A DNA stretch of 58,415 bases from Sulfobacillus benefaciens (GCA_003023725.1 PXYT01000019.1:20245-78659); one strand, 5' to 3'; shown: positions 24,351-35,053, numbered from the stretch's first letter. Numbers and translations are program-made. The notes: generated by a model not told the origin, from the letters alone.

Positions 24351-25400
24351 CTACGCATGCTCATTCAGAATCAGGGCCGATAAGGCTTGGTCGAACAATT
24401 GATCATGGCCCCTGTTTAAAAGTTTGACAATATCCGTCACCGGGTCAGCTTGGTTACACGGATCTGCCATGGTGTACAATTCCTCCGTACTTTTGACAAT
24501 CCGAGATTGCAATTGCTTGTTGGCACGTTGGGAAGATAAGACATAGTCACCATGATAAAACGAGAACGAGGGTTCGTCCGCTTCACGAATTTCTACTGGT
24601 ATGGTCTGTCCATAGTCGTCAATAAGCGAGACATGGGTGGGTTCGAGATCGGAGACACTCCAATTCAACCGATCGATTAACCATCCCAACAGTAACCGCC
24701 ATCCCCAGGGTCTGGGGCCTGGCCACGCAATCACGATCTTTTCCGGATTAGTTATAGTCAAGAGACCTTCCGGATAATCTGTAAGCGTAGCCCAGTGCGC
24801 TCTCCATAAGCCGAGGCGTTGCCAGTATAAATCATCTACCATCATTCCCTGAGGCTTTCCGGCAAGTATTGCCGATTTCCACGGACCTAAACCAGCCTGT
24901 TCACTGTCAATGACAAGGTGCGTGAATCCTGTGCTCAACAGGTCCCAGCGAAAGCCGGGAAGGGGAGGGGCACCCAGCCAAAGCAAATACGCCGGAAGAT
25001 CAGACTTAATAAGAGATTGGACTAGATCGATCCAGTGATTGGCCAGGCCGCCCCCGAGATTCATTTGAACACATTCCGAGAACAGAGTCGGGGGTTCCCC
25101 AGGGCGCCGATAGGTGACGGTGGCGGAAATCTGTGCATCAACATGAGTCGCCGTATCCTCTGGGGCTCCAGTTATCGGATTAATAATCAAGACGCGGGAG
25201 GGGTGCACATGGGAAATCTTTTCAGCCAGTTCCATCCAGTCTGTTTCCGGAATTCCCTTGACATACAATCCCAGCGTTAAGACTGTCGCGGTGACCGGGA
25301 CGACACCTCCCAAAGCTTGCGGTACTTCCGTTCTTAAGAGTTGAAGAAGTTCCGGGCCTTTAATGTTGGGATGTTCCCAGTGCAATGTTTGACTATCCAC
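24351..25400 (-). CDS. opcA: Glucose-6-phosphate dehydrogenase assembly protein OpcA
   Basis: 349 residues. The N-terminal VVPVTATVLTLGLYVKG, the central RVLIINPITGAPEDTATHVD, then LLWLGAPPLPGFRWDLLSTG and the C-terminal Leu-rich region correspond to OpcA, known from cyanobacteria and actinobacteria as an activator/assembly factor of glucose-6-phosphate dehydrogenase. It lies directly after zwf, its expected partner, with 34 bases between them. OpcA is uncommon in Firmicutes, which makes this operon composition notable. Confidence 0.88.
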   Translation of the reverse strand: MDSQTLHWEHPNIKGPELLQLLRTEVPQALGGVVPVTATVLTLGLYVKGIPETDWMELAEKISHVHPSRVLIINPITGAPEDTATHVDAQISATVTYRRPGEPPTLFSECVQMNLGGGLANHWIDLVQSLIKSDLPAYLLWLGAPPLPGFRWDLLSTGFTHLVIDSEQAGLGPWKSAILAGKPQGMMVDDLYWQRLGLWRAHWATLTDYPEGLLTITNPEKIVIAWPGPRPWGWRLLLGWLIDRLNWSVSDLEPTHVSLIDDYGQTIPVEIREADEPSFSFYHGDYVLSSQRANKQLQSRIVKSTEELYTMADPCNQADPVTDIVKLLNRGHDQLFDQALSALILNEHA

Positions 25401-25434
25401 AATTCTACCCTCCTAAACAGTAACCTTTTGTGCC

Positions 25435-26976
25435 TTAGGGACGCCGCCACCGGAACCCGTCACGAGCAATTAATTCGTCGGCCTCCGCAGGGCCCCACGT
25501 GCCCGCTTCATAACTTGGGATGGGGCCTTTCGACCGCGCCCAACCCTTTAAGATGGAATCGACCAGGGCCCAAGCCGATTCCACCTCGTCTTTTCGGGTA
25601 AAGAGGGTTGAGTCTCCTATCATGGCATCCAGTAAAAGCCGCTCGTAAGCCTCGGGGGCCTGGTCGGCAAAGGAGGTTCCGTAAAGGAAGTCCATGTTGA
25701 CAGTGCGGATGCGAACAATCGGTCCCGGAACCTTGGCGCCAAAACGCAGAGCAATGCCTTCATCCGGCTGGATCTTTAGAGTGAGCAAATTCGGCTCCAA
25801 ATCCGGAGTGGCTGTTTGACTAAAGAATCGGTGCGGCGCTTTTTTAAACTGAATGGCAATTTCGGTGGCCCTCTTTGCCAGCCTCTTGCCGGTGCGAAGA
25901 TAAAAGGGAACCCCGGCCCATCGCCAGTTGTCGATTAGTAAACGCATGGCGACATAGGCTTCGGTCCGGCTGTCGGAGGGAATGTCCGGCTCATCTAGAA
26001 ATCCGGGAACTTTTTGACCCTCGATATACCCCTCATCATACTGGCCGCGAACCGTGTGCATGGCAATATCCCGCGTGGAAAGAGGACGAATAGCTCGAAG
26101 AACTTTGACCTTTTCATCACGCACTGCGTCGGCCTCGAACGCTACAGGAGGTTCCATGGCAATCATCGCCAGTAGTTGCATCATGTGGTTCTGAACGATG
26201 TCGCGCAGGGCTCCTGCATTGTCATAATAAGTTCCCCGTCCTTCGATGCCCAACGATTCAGCCACTGTAATTTGTACGTGGTCAATATATTGACGGTTCC
26301 AAAGAGGTTCAAAAATTCCGTTGGCAAAACGGAAGACCAAAATATTTTGGACAGTTTCTTTGCCCAAGTAATGGTCGATACGGAAAATCTGGGTTTCGTC
26401 AAAGACTTGGTGCAACTGCCCGTTTAACGCCATGGCCGAGTCGAGGTCATGGCCGAACGGTTTTTCAACAATAAGACGCACCCAGCCCTGTGGATTGGGG
26501 GAAGCGTTCAGGCCAACTGCACCCAATTGTTCGGCAATAACCGGGTAAAAAGACGGGGGGGTTGCCAGATAGAAAAGATAATTTCCGGGCACATGCTGTT
26601 CTTGTGTCAGTGACGTTAACAAATCTCGGAGGCGGCCATAAGCCTCACGATCATTAAAGTTGGCCGTCAGATAATGCATGCCTGCCACAAATTGCTCAAA
26701 CAGTTTTGCATCAAGCGGCTGACGGGAAAACTGCCGGATGGACTGTTCAACTTCCCGGCGGAAAGCCTCGTCATCAAATGGTTGACGGGAGAACCCTATC
26801 ACATTGATTTGGTGAGGCAGCCAGTGGTCCACCATGAGATTATACAAGGCCGGAAATAGTTTACGGTGTGCCAGATCGCCTGCGGCGCCGAAGATAATCA
26901 TGGTAAAGGGTTGAGGGCGACGGCTTTCAACCAGGCCCTCGCGCAGGGGATTTGACAAACTTTGAGTCTCGATCAT
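25435..26976 (-). CDS. zwf: Glucose-6-phosphate 1-dehydrogenase
   Basis: 513 residues, normal length. The coenzyme-binding IIFGAAGDLAHRKLFPALYN (27-46), substrate-binding RIDHYLGKE (199-207) and VEKPFGHDLDSA (170-181) are all intact. It oxidises glucose 6-phosphate to the lactone with NAD(P). Third enzyme step of the operon, just before opcA and pgl, 28 bases after gnd. Confidence 0.96.
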   Translation of the reverse strand: MIETQSLSNPLREGLVESRRPQPFTMIIFGAAGDLAHRKLFPALYNLMVDHWLPHQINVIGFSRQPFDDEAFRREVEQSIRQFSRQPLDAKLFEQFVAGMHYLTANFNDREAYGRLRDLLTSLTQEQHVPGNYLFYLATPPSFYPVIAEQLGAVGLNASPNPQGWVRLIVEKPFGHDLDSAMALNGQLHQVFDETQIFRIDHYLGKETVQNILVFRFANGIFEPLWNRQYIDHVQITVAESLGIEGRGTYYDNAGALRDIVQNHMMQLLAMIAMEPPVAFEADAVRDEKVKVLRAIRPLSTRDIAMHTVRGQYDEGYIEGQKVPGFLDEPDIPSDSRTEAYVAMRLLIDNWRWAGVPFYLRTGKRLAKRATEIAIQFKKAPHRFFSQTATPDLEPNLLTLKIQPDEGIALRFGAKVPGPIVRIRTVNMDFLYGTSFADQAPEAYERLLLDAMIGDSTLFTRKDEVESAWALVDSILKGWARSKGPIPSYEAGTWGPAEADELIARDGFRWRRP

Positions 26977-27004
26977 GATGCGATCCTATCCTTTCGCATT
27001 GCTG

Positions 27005-27907
27005 TTATTCGGGTTTGATAGCATGACCGCCGAACGCGTTGCGCAAGGCGGCAATGACTTTCGCACTATAAGATTCGTCCTGCCGGGAGGAAAATCGGGC
27101 AAAAAGCGATGCCGTAATTACGGGTGCCGGCACATTTTCGGCAATGGCTTCCTGAACCGTCCACCGCCCCTCACCCGAGTCCTCAACATAGCCGCGAATA
27201 TTGTGAAGGTCGGGGTTTTGGTGATATGCCTGTTCAAGCAGCTCCAAAAGCCATGAACGCACTACACTGCCGTGATTCCACAGTTCCGCTATAGCTGGCA
27301 GGTCCAGAGAAAACTGACTTTCTTTAAGAATTTCAAATCCTTCTCCGTAGGCTTGCAACAATCCATATTCAATGCCATTATGCACCATTTTGACAAAGTG
27401 CCCTGAACCGGCCGGACCTGTGTGCAAATAGCCGTCCGGGGGAGCCAATGTCTTGAAGATGGACTCGCAATGTTTCACGGCCTCATTGCTTCCGCCAACC
27501 ATCAGACAGTAGCCATTGGCCAAACCCCAGATTCCGCCACTGGTTCCCGAGTCAATAAATTCGACTTGCTGGACCTGGCACAGCTTAGCTCTGCGCATTG
27601 AGTCCCGAAAATTCGAATTGCCGCCGTCTATGATAATGTCTCCCGGAGACAGTAAACTTAAGAGCGTTTCCAGAGTTTGCTCGGTCGCATCGCCCGCCGG
27701 AACCATCATCCAAATTACCCGGGGGGCATGTAAAGCGTTGACGAGATCAGGAATTGACGCCGCCCCTTCTACACGGGGTTGCGTCAATTCCTTCACAGCG
27801 TCCGGACTACGGTCATAGGCGACCACTTCATGGCCGCCTTGTATTAGCCGTTTTACCATGTTACCACCCATACGTCCCAAACCGATCATCCCAAGTTGCA
27901 TATCCAT
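27005..27907 (-). CDS. gnd: 6-phosphogluconate dehydrogenase, short decarboxylating (GndA/YqeC) type
   Basis: 300 residues, the short form rather than the 470-residue Gnd. N-terminal MQLGMIGLGRMGGNMVKRLI gives the NAD(P) site; IDSGTSGGIWGLANGYCLMV and the catalytic HFVKMVHNGIEYG follow. It converts 6-phosphogluconate to ribulose 5-phosphate and CO2. Four bases separate it from the tal-pgi stop, so translation is coupled. Confidence 0.93.
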   Translation of the reverse strand: MDMQLGMIGLGRMGGNMVKRLIQGGHEVVAYDRSPDAVKELTQPRVEGAASIPDLVNALHAPRVIWMMVPAGDATEQTLETLLSLLSPGDIIIDGGNSNFRDSMRRAKLCQVQQVEFIDSGTSGGIWGLANGYCLMVGGSNEAVKHCESIFKTLAPPDGYLHTGPAGSGHFVKMVHNGIEYGLLQAYGEGFEILKESQFSLDLPAIAELWNHGSVVRSWLLELLEQAYHQNPDLHNIRGYVEDSGEGRWTVQEAIAENVPAPVITASLFARFSSRQDESYSAKVIAALRNAFGGHAIKPE

Positions 27908-27911
27908 CGCC

Positions 27912-30713
27912 TCACTTTATGCTGATAGTCTGAAGAAATTCCGATAACTGTGATAATGCCTGCACAGGCTGGCCGTCGAATAAAATCCTTACAACTCGTC
28001 GTCCATGGGCTTTGAGTGCCTCATAGTCGCCAATTGCCTGCGCCTGAATGAGAGTTAAAAAGTCGAAAGGTTCTCCGGGAATAGGGACCGATGCACCTGT
28101 TGCCGCTACGAGTTGAATGAACAGCCCATGATTGCTGCCTCCTTTGTGCAGCTGGCCCGTACTGTGAAGGAATCGCGGTCCAAACCCTAGTGTGGTGGGA
28201 ATTCTCCAGTTGCTTCCAATAACGGCACGGATATTTTGGAGGTGTTGCCACATCTCGCCAGTGGGATTGACATAGGCCATGATGGCGACATAATCAGCGT
28301 GTTGACGGGTATTGAGAAGGGATTTTAGTACATCGCTGACGGAAGATCCCGAAGTGATAAAGTGGGCGGCTGACCAGTGGATATGATCCATGTGACCCAA
28401 TTCCACAATCTCAGGGAGAGCCTTATTGGCTTCAAACTGTTTCAAAACCCCTTTGGTATTATCTTTGCTTTCTTGCACATTAGGCTGATCAAACGCGTTA
28501 ATGCCCAGCACAGATCCTGCCACCGCAACGGCAAATTCCCAGCGGAACAGTTCGCCGCCCAGCGAGATTGGATTCGTCATCGGCAAAATGATCACCGGGT
28601 GACCCTGATGGCGCAATGCCTTAATTCTTTCGGTCAATTCCGAGTCCGGTTCGGCCGAGTATTGATAGGCCACAAAGAGCCGGTCATCCGAATAATCCCC
28701 AATAGGGAGAACGGGCTCGTGTGCGATTGGAAGCAGTCCTTTGCCGTCTTTACCCGTTGATTCCGCTATGAGTTGTTCGATCCAGTCCGAAAATGGGGCG
28801 AGGGACGCAGGCATTAGCAAAGTCAGTTTGTCACGCCCCCGATTGCCAAAGGCACCCATCAAGGCGCCTAATAGGGCTCCCGGATTCTTAGACACGTCGT
28901 CGATCCTGCACATTTGCTGCATGCTCCGCGTGTTGGCTAAAAGGGCTTCAACGTCAACGCCGGACAATGCAGCGGGAACCATACCGAACCATGACAAAGC
29001 CGAGTACCGGCCCCCGATATCCGCCGGATTTAGGAACACTTTTCGGAAGTGATGTTGTTCTGCTTCAGACACGAGCGCCGTACCAGGGTCGGTAATAGCA
29101 ATAAAGTGTTCTCCAGGCTTTGCCGTGATCTCGTTCATACTGTTCCAGAAATAGCGGAAATATTCCTGGGGTTCTGTGGTCGTCCCCGACTTGCTCGCCA
29201 CGATGAACACCGTAGTAGCTAAGGGCAACCGTTGTTTCAACTCAAGCACTGCATCCGGGTTGGTGGAATCCAGGATCTGCAGTCGCAAATACGGGGCCGA
29301 CGCTGGGAAAACATGTCTTAGAACATCCGAAATGAGACTGCTGCCACCCATGCCTAGAACAACGACGTCCGTATATCCTTGGTTAATGAGTTCCTGCGTC
29401 AATGCTTTCAAATTGCCGATGTCATTCGCCACGGCCTCAGGCACCGTTAGCCAACCAAGGGCGTTTTTGATAATGGCTTGGTGTTCCGGCTCTGACTTCC
29501 ACAAGGAGGCGTCGTGCTCCCAAATTCTACGAACGGCATGGTTGCTTGTGAGTTGAGAAATCGTCTCGTCAGCCGTTTTGTGCAGAATATCCTGGTTCCA
29601 GTTGAAAGGTTGAACGTCTCCTGCAATGTCGGACATTTTGCGTGTGAGACCCTCAAACAAAGTCACAAACGAGGCTGAAAAACTTTCGACGCCTTCGCGG
29701 AGCAATTGACTGGTTACGTCCTTCATCAAAATGCCGTGAGATTCCAGTTCCCGAATAGCCTGGCGGGCACTATCGACATCTTTGTCTACGGTTCTGTCGA
29801 CTTTAACATGATCGAGCACCGCTGAAACAGTTTGAGGAGGCAAAGTGTTGACGGTATCCGGGCCGATCAGGTTGTCCACGTATAGCAGATCGGGGTACGC
29901 TGGGTTTTTCGTGCTGGTGGACGCCCACAACGGTCTTTGTACCCGCGCGCCATGACTTTTGAGAGCTTCGAAACGCAGGCTTCCGAAATACTTCAGAAAA
30001 AGCTCATAGGCAAGTTTGGCATTGGCAATGGCAGCTTTTCCGGCCAATGACTGCGGAAGGCCCTTTTCTTTGATTAGCCGGTCCACAAGGGTGTCGACAC
30101 GACTGACAAAAAAACTGGCCACGGATGCCACGTGGCTGATCGGGTGCCCTTGAGACAGACGATCTTCCAACCCCGCCAGGTACGCGTCCATGACTTTCTC
30201 GTAAGCATCGAGACTGAAAATCAGGGTCACATTAATGTTAATGCCGTCCGACAGTAACTGGCGAATAGCGGGAATGCCTTCGGGCGTCGCCGGGACTTTG
30301 ACCATAATATTGGGACGACCCAATGTGTTAAAAAGCCGCCTCGCTTCTTCGATTGTTTTCTGCGTATCCTGTGCCAATGTAGGCGGCACTTCAATGCTAA
30401 TGTAACCATCCGCTCCGCCCGTTCTGTCGTAAACCGGACGCAGCAAATCCGCACCACGAGCTATGTCATCAAGCACAAGCGCGTCGTAAATCTCCTCAAT
30501 AGACTTATTTGCCGCCACGAGTTGCGCGAACTGGGCGTCATAATCCGAAGATCCATTTATGGCCTTTTCAAAGATCGTGGGATTGGATGTTACACCTGAG
30601 ATGCCTTGTTCAATGAGTGTGGCTAACTCTCCGGAATCGATAATGCCACGGCGAATATTGTCATACCAAATGCTCTGACCTAGTTCGTTGAGACGATGAA
30701 TCGCTGTCGTCAT
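27912..30713 (-). CDS. tal-pgi: Bifunctional transaldolase/glucose-6-phosphate isomerase
   Basis: 933 residues, a genuine two-domain fusion with no stop between. Residues 1-365 are transaldolase: GVTSNPTIFEKAI (40-52), RPNIMVKVPATPEG with the Schiff-base Lys139, and ASVASFFVSRVDTLVDR. About 400-933 is glucose-6-phosphate isomerase: VVVLGMGGSSLISDVLRHVF, IVASKSGTTTEPQEYFRYFW and a C-terminal NPTGEMWQHLQNIRAVI. Such fusions are known in some bacteria. It links non-oxidative pentose-phosphate flux to hexose phosphate. GGGAGG upstream; 21 bases after tkt. Confidence 0.96.
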   Translation of the reverse strand: MTTAIHRLNELGQSIWYDNIRRGIIDSGELATLIEQGISGVTSNPTIFEKAINGSSDYDAQFAQLVAANKSIEEIYDALVLDDIARGADLLRPVYDRTGGADGYISIEVPPTLAQDTQKTIEEARRLFNTLGRPNIMVKVPATPEGIPAIRQLLSDGININVTLIFSLDAYEKVMDAYLAGLEDRLSQGHPISHVASVASFFVSRVDTLVDRLIKEKGLPQSLAGKAAIANAKLAYELFLKYFGSLRFEALKSHGARVQRPLWASTSTKNPAYPDLLYVDNLIGPDTVNTLPPQTVSAVLDHVKVDRTVDKDVDSARQAIRELESHGILMKDVTSQLLREGVESFSASFVTLFEGLTRKMSDIAGDVQPFNWNQDILHKTADETISQLTSNHAVRRIWEHDASLWKSEPEHQAIIKNALGWLTVPEAVANDIGNLKALTQELINQGYTDVVVLGMGGSSLISDVLRHVFPASAPYLRLQILDSTNPDAVLELKQRLPLATTVFIVASKSGTTTEPQEYFRYFWNSMNEITAKPGEHFIAITDPGTALVSEAEQHHFRKVFLNPADIGGRYSALSWFGMVPAALSGVDVEALLANTRSMQQMCRIDDVSKNPGALLGALMGAFGNRGRDKLTLLMPASLAPFSDWIEQLIAESTGKDGKGLLPIAHEPVLPIGDYSDDRLFVAYQYSAEPDSELTERIKALRHQGHPVIILPMTNPISLGGELFRWEFAVAVAGSVLGINAFDQPNVQESKDNTKGVLKQFEANKALPEIVELGHMDHIHWSAAHFITSGSSVSDVLKSLLNTRQHADYVAIMAYVNPTGEMWQHLQNIRAVIGSNWRIPTTLGFGPRFLHSTGQLHKGGSNHGLFIQLVAATGASVPIPGEPFDFLTLIQAQAIGDYEALKAHGRRVVRILFDGQPVQALSQLSEFLQTISIK

Positions 30714-30734
30714 ATCCAGCCTCCCTTTTTGTCA

Positions 30735-32726
30735 TTAACTCTTGAGCAATTTATGAGCTTCTTCCACGATGTGTTGCGCAGTAAAGCCAAAATGCTCCAT
30801 CAGATCGTCGATCTTACCGGAAGCACCAAAAGTCGTCATGGCAATAACCTTTCCCGAGGGACCTACAAAACGCTCCCAGCCAAAGGATGATGCTGCTTCA
30901 ACGGCAATCCGTTTTGTGACACGGGGGGGTAGAACGGTATCCTGATATTCTTTCGATTGCGCCGAAAATAATTCCCAACACGGCAGGCTGACAACCCTTA
31001 CCGAAATATCTTCCTGAGCGAGAATTTCGTATGCGTCATATGTGACACCGACTTCGGAACCCGTGGCAATAAGAATGAGTTCCGGATGTGGAGAATTTTC
31101 AGCAAGGACGTAGCCTCCCTGCCGCAATCCGACCGCTTTGTCCTGTGGCAACGTCCTGACCTTCTGGCGGGTGAGTGCGAGCGCAATGGGTTTGTTGGTA
31201 GTATTCAGCGCAATTTGCCATGCCTCTTTCGTCTCATTGGCGTCTGCAGGACGGATGACCAGAATGTTGGGTATGGCTCGTAGCGCTGCCAGTTGTTCAA
31301 TCGGTTGATGAGTGGGGCCGTCCTCACCCAAACCAATTGAATCGTGGGTTAAGATGTATATGACAGGCTGATGCATCAGGCTCGATAAGCGGATGGCTGG
31401 CTTCATGTAGTCGCTGAAAATCAGAAAGGTCCCGCCGTATACGCGTAGTCCTCCATGTAACGACATGCCGTTTAACGCAGCGCCCATGGCGTGTTCACGA
31501 ACTCCGAAATGAAGATTTCGCCCTCCGGGATTCTCTCGGGAAAAATCGCCTCCGTCTTTGATGTTTGTATTGTTGGATGGAGCCAAGTCTGCCGAGCCTC
31601 CAATGAGATTGGGGAAGTGAGGTGCCACGGCATTGATGACTTTTCCCGAGGCTGCCCGGGTTTCTACCATGTCTCCGGCATTGAACACCGGCAAGTCAGC
31701 GAAAATGTTTGCTGGAAGGACATGGTCCAAGGATTGCGTCAATTCCCGAGCGAGTTCCGGATAACGCTCCTGATATGCGGAAAACAGCTCGTTCCAGGAG
31801 GTTTCGGCTTGTTGCCCTTTAGGCATCGCTTCCCGGAAATGATTAAGCGCCTCGTCCGGGATGTAAAACGGCCTGTCTACCGGCCACCCATAGGCTTCTT
31901 TTGTTAGTTTCACTTCATCTTCGCCTAGTGGTGATCCGTGTGCGGACGCCTTGTCCTGTTTGTTGGGACTTCCATAGCCAATGTGGGTCCGTACGGCAAT
32001 GAGCGTGGGCCGATCCTGGGTTTGGGCTCTTGTAATGGCCTGTTCAATCGCAGTCACATCATTCCCGTCGTCAACTCGGTCCGTATGCCATCCGTAAGCT
32101 TTAAACCGATCCACAACATTTTCGGAAAAGGCAATGTCGGTTTGCCCTTCGATGGAAATGTGATTATCATCGTACAGATAGATTAATTTACTCAGTTGTA
32201 GGTGTCCCGCTAAGGAAGCAGATTCGGAACTGATCCCTTCCATTAAGTCTCCGTCGGAGACGATGCCGTAGGTGTAATGATCGATAATGGTGAAATCGGG
32301 GCGATTGTACCGTGCAGCAAGATATCTTTCAGCCATGGCCATTCCTACGCCTGTCGCGAAGCCCTGTCCTAGAGGGCCGGTGGTTGTTTCTACTCCGGGA
32401 GTCAGGCCGTATTCGGGATGCCCGGGGGTTTTCGAACCTAATTGCCGGAACTTCTTCAGTTCTTCCAAGGGAAGGTCGTAGCCCGTTAGATGAAGAAGGG
32501 AATATAGCAACATAGAACCATGGCCTGCGGAAAGAACAAACCGATCGCGGTTTACCCAATGAGGATTGATAGGATTGTGCTTAAGAAATTTAGTCCACAC
32601 GACATAGGCCATAGGGGCTGTGCCCATGGGCAGTCCGGGATGACCGGATTTGGCTTTCTCAACCGCGTCTATCGAGAGGGTACGAATCGTGTTAATAGAT
32701 AATACATCCAACTCCGTGGGGGTCAT
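30735..32726 (-). CDS. tkt: Transketolase
   Basis: 663 residues, full length. N-terminal [38 protein letters not shown] and the thiamine-diphosphate motif starting at [20 protein letters not shown], then [10 protein letters not shown] and, in the second half, [20 protein letters not shown]. It moves two-carbon units between sugar phosphates. First gene of the pentose-phosphate operon, with AAAGGAG before the ATG; the promoter must lie in the 205-base gap to the divergent glucokinase. Confidence 0.97.
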   Translation of the reverse strand: MTPTELDVLSINTIRTLSIDAVEKAKSGHPGLPMGTAPMAYVVWTKFLKHNPINPHWVNRDRFVLSAGHGSMLLYSLLHLTGYDLPLEELKKFRQLGSKTPGHPEYGLTPGVETTTGPLGQGFATGVGMAMAERYLAARYNRPDFTIIDHYTYGIVSDGDLMEGISSESASLAGHLQLSKLIYLYDDNHISIEGQTDIAFSENVVDRFKAYGWHTDRVDDGNDVTAIEQAITRAQTQDRPTLIAVRTHIGYGSPNKQDKASAHGSPLGEDEVKLTKEAYGWPVDRPFYIPDEALNHFREAMPKGQQAETSWNELFSAYQERYPELARELTQSLDHVLPANIFADLPVFNAGDMVETRAASGKVINAVAPHFPNLIGGSADLAPSNNTNIKDGGDFSRENPGGRNLHFGVREHAMGAALNGMSLHGGLRVYGGTFLIFSDYMKPAIRLSSLMHQPVIYILTHDSIGLGEDGPTHQPIEQLAALRAIPNILVIRPADANETKEAWQIALNTTNKPIALALTRQKVRTLPQDKAVGLRQGGYVLAENSPHPELILIATGSEVGVTYDAYEILAQEDISVRVVSLPCWELFSAQSKEYQDTVLPPRVTKRIAVEAASSFGWERFVGPSGKVIAMTTFGASGKIDDLMEHFGFTAQHIVEEAHKLLKS

Positions 32727-32964
32727 GACAACGCTCCTTTTTTTGTGGTCTTGCGATGTGCCTGAACGGGTGAAGAATGGTATTGGTATGTAGGCTGTTC
32801 ATCTTTAAACCATTTTAGTAGTCCTTGCAGGGATTGGCAACTTGGGCCATTATTATGCATATGAAATAGTTAGCCGCTGATGCCGTTTTCCATGAATCCA
32901 GAGCCGCACTATTTCGTCAGGTATTGGGATTTTGAACGTAAATCCCAATGAAGGGGGTTTTCTT
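32727..32964. promoter_or_regulatory. Divergent control region, pentose-phosphate operon and glucokinase
   Basis: All carbohydrate genes on either side start here (tkt leftwards, ROK kinase rightwards). I see AT-rich stretches but no unambiguous promoter pair or operator. Confidence 0.4.
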
Positions 32965-33900
32965 TTGGCATATTATGCAGGCGTTGATATCGGCGGCACC
33001 AAAATTGCTGTAGGAATCGGTCGGGAGACGGGAGACATTCTTGGCGAAGGGCGGTTAATGACCTCGGAGTTCACGGACGGCGACAAGGGTCTGGATGCTA
33101 TTGCCGGAGAAATTAAAGAGCTGTGTGACAAACTTGGCATTTCTATGGACTCCCTTTCTCGGATCGGCGTCGGATCGCCCGGACCGCTTGATGGGGGAAA
33201 ACTTCTGAAGACAGCCAATTTACCCACATGGGAAGGAGTGGACTTGTCTGCGGGGCTCAAATTGCGTACCGGACGGCCGACAGCGGTGGAAAATGATGCG
33301 ACTGCCGCGGCTATTGGGGAATGGCAATTTGGTGCCGGCAAGGGCTTGCAACACTTTGTTTACGTAACCGTGTCCACGGGGGTTGGCTCGGGAATCGTGG
33401 TTAATGGATCACGCTATGCGGGGATTCAGGGCAATGCTGGAGAAATAGGACACATGGTGATGAAACCCCAGGGAAGCGTGTGCCGGTGCGGTCGCCGTGG
33501 CTGCTTGGAAACTCTGGCGTCAGGCACGGCCATTCAGCAACGGGCCATGGAACGTGCTGAAAGCAGTCCATATCTCAAAACAATGGCCACCATAGAGGCT
33601 CAGGATGTATTTGCAGGAGCTGTCAAGGGAGACTTAACGTGCCAGTCCATTATTCGAGAAGCTTCCCAATATCTAGGACTAGGTCTATCATATCTGGTTA
33701 ATCTCTTTAATCCCCAGGCGCTAATTTTGGGAGGGGGCGTCATGGTCAATCAGCCAGAGTGGCTAAATATTATCATTCCGTTTGTGGCTGAGTACAGTAT
33801 GGCCGATCTCTTTCAGCCCGTAAATATCGCTTTGGCACAATTGGGGACAGACTCCGGCTTGTTAGGCGCTATAGCAACAGCCGTAACCAGTCAGATCTAG
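32965..33900 (+). CDS. glcK: ROK-family glucokinase
   Basis: 311 residues from the TTG at 32965, chosen because GAAGGGGG lies upstream; the frame extends 11 codons further without a site. It has the ATP motif GVDIGGTKIAVGIG, the sugar-binding NDATAAAIGEWQFGAGKG and GNAGEIGHMVM, and the ROK zinc motif CRCGRRGCLETLASG (CxCGxxGCxE). Phosphorylates glucose to feed the adjacent pentose-phosphate operon; strict substrate specificity is inferred. Its stop codon overlaps the oppositely oriented proC stop. Confidence 0.9.
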   Translation: MAYYAGVDIGGTKIAVGIGRETGDILGEGRLMTSEFTDGDKGLDAIAGEIKELCDKLGISMDSLSRIGVGSPGPLDGGKLLKTANLPTWEGVDLSAGLKLRTGRPTAVENDATAAAIGEWQFGAGKGLQHFVYVTVSTGVGSGIVVNGSRYAGIQGNAGEIGHMVMKPQGSVCRCGRRGCLETLASGTAIQQRAMERAESSPYLKTMATIEAQDVFAGAVKGDLTCQSIIREASQYLGLGLSYLVNLFNPQALILGGGVMVNQPEWLNIIIPFVAEYSMADLFQPVNIALAQLGTDSGLLGAIATAVTSQI

Positions 33901-34706
33901 ATGCGCGATGGCACGGCACCCAGTTGCGAGGCTTTTTCTCCCGCGGCCTTAAGTGCCTGATGCATAATGTCCTGCCAACCCAACTGGTCCAGTACTCTCA
34001 ACATAGCCTCGGTAGTGCCGCCGGGAGAGACAACCTGGTCGATAAGTTGGTCGAGGCTCTTGTCGTTGTCGATCAAGGCCTTTTGCGAAGCTCCCAGAAC
34101 CATATACGAAGCCAATTCCCGCGAGTGTTCCGGCGGTATCCCCAGATCTTCGGCCGCACGAATAATGGCTTGCAAAAAGACGTAGACGTACGCGGGACCA
34201 CTGCCGTATAGAGCAGTCATTGGGTTTAACAGGTGCTCCGGCATTTCCACGACATGACCGAGCAAGTTCATGAGAGAAAGTATCCATGATTTGTCTTCAT
34301 CGGCTACATTGTCGAAGCTTATCCCCGTTACCGAAGTTCCAATTTCGGAACAGATATTCGGCATAGTCCGGACAATTCGCTGGTTAGGCAATATCTGGCG
34401 AATTTGAGAAATGGTAATACCCGCAGCCACTGACAGGATAATGGATGCAGAAGAAAGCTGCGGCTTCATTTGTTCAAGCGTGGTGAACATGTCCTTGGGT
34501 TTGACGGCAAGCATTACCATGTCGGCGTTCGTGACGGCGTTTTGGTCAAATGTAACCGCTTGTTGCTCCCGCGGGCGCCAACCTTTGGTTAGGTAGGTCT
34601 TCGACCGCGCGAGCACGTAAATCTCAGCGTCAGCCACCTGAAGCCAACGAGAAACAATCGCGTGGGCAATGTTTCCGGGTCCTACAACAACGATTTTCTT
34701 GGACAT
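33897..34706 (-). CDS. proC: Pyrroline-5-carboxylate reductase
   Basis: 269 residues. N-terminal KIVVVGPGNIAHAIVSRWL (dinucleotide site), MVMLAVKPKDM, and near the C-terminus ALYGSGPAYVYVFLQAIIRA and DQVVSPGGTTEAMLRVLD, the family signature. It makes proline from pyrroline-5-carboxylate with NAD(P)H. A T-box leader lies upstream (34804-35046), so expression should rise when tRNA-Pro is uncharged. Converges with the glucokinase, the two stop codons overlapping. Confidence 0.95.
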   Translation of the reverse strand: MSKKIVVVGPGNIAHAIVSRWLQVADAEIYVLARSKTYLTKGWRPREQQAVTFDQNAVTNADMVMLAVKPKDMFTTLEQMKPQLSSASIILSVAAGITISQIRQILPNQRIVRTMPNICSEIGTSVTGISFDNVADEDKSWILSLMNLLGHVVEMPEHLLNPMTALYGSGPAYVYVFLQAIIRAAEDLGIPPEHSRELASYMVLGASQKALIDNDKSLDQLIDQVVSPGGTTEAMLRVLDQLGWQDIMHQALKAAGEKASQLGAVPSRI

Positions 34707-34803
34707 GGGTTTCCCTGCCTTTCAACTTGCATCGCAACGGCTCTGCTAGATTAGTTGGGGGTGTTGACATTGTTGCCTAAGCCAATTCGGACACCAATTG
34801 GCG

Positions 34804-35046
34804 AAATAAAAAAATCCCTTGTCCTAAGGACGAACGGGATTCGCGGTACCACCTTAGTTACATTCTAACTACTGCTCATTGAAGAAAGAATGTATCTCTT
34901 GCCTCGATAACGGGAGGACACCGTCCACTTTCGGAAACTCGTGAGATGGGACAGATTACATTGCGGCGGTCTCCCACCCATCACCGTTCGCTATTCGCAA
35001 GAGGCAATCTTTAATCTCGGTCATCGTTACATATTCTATGAAATTT
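34804..35046 (-). promoter_or_regulatory. T-box riboswitch leader of proC
   Basis: On the minus strand AAGGTGGTACCGCG (34842-34855) is the T-box core. It is followed by a terminator whose AATCCC.../...GGGATT arms enclose a 4-base loop and end in a seven-T run (34808-34814). Upstream lie the elements expected for Stem I: closing stem CGATGAC/GTTATCG, the purine-rich AGATTAAAGATTG and GGTGGGAGACC in the distal part. The 3' side of the specifier loop carries GTGTCCTCCCG, which can supply a proline codon (CCU or CCC). Specifier assignment is tentative; T-box identity is secure. Confidence 0.88.
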
Positions 35047-35053
35047 TATACAA

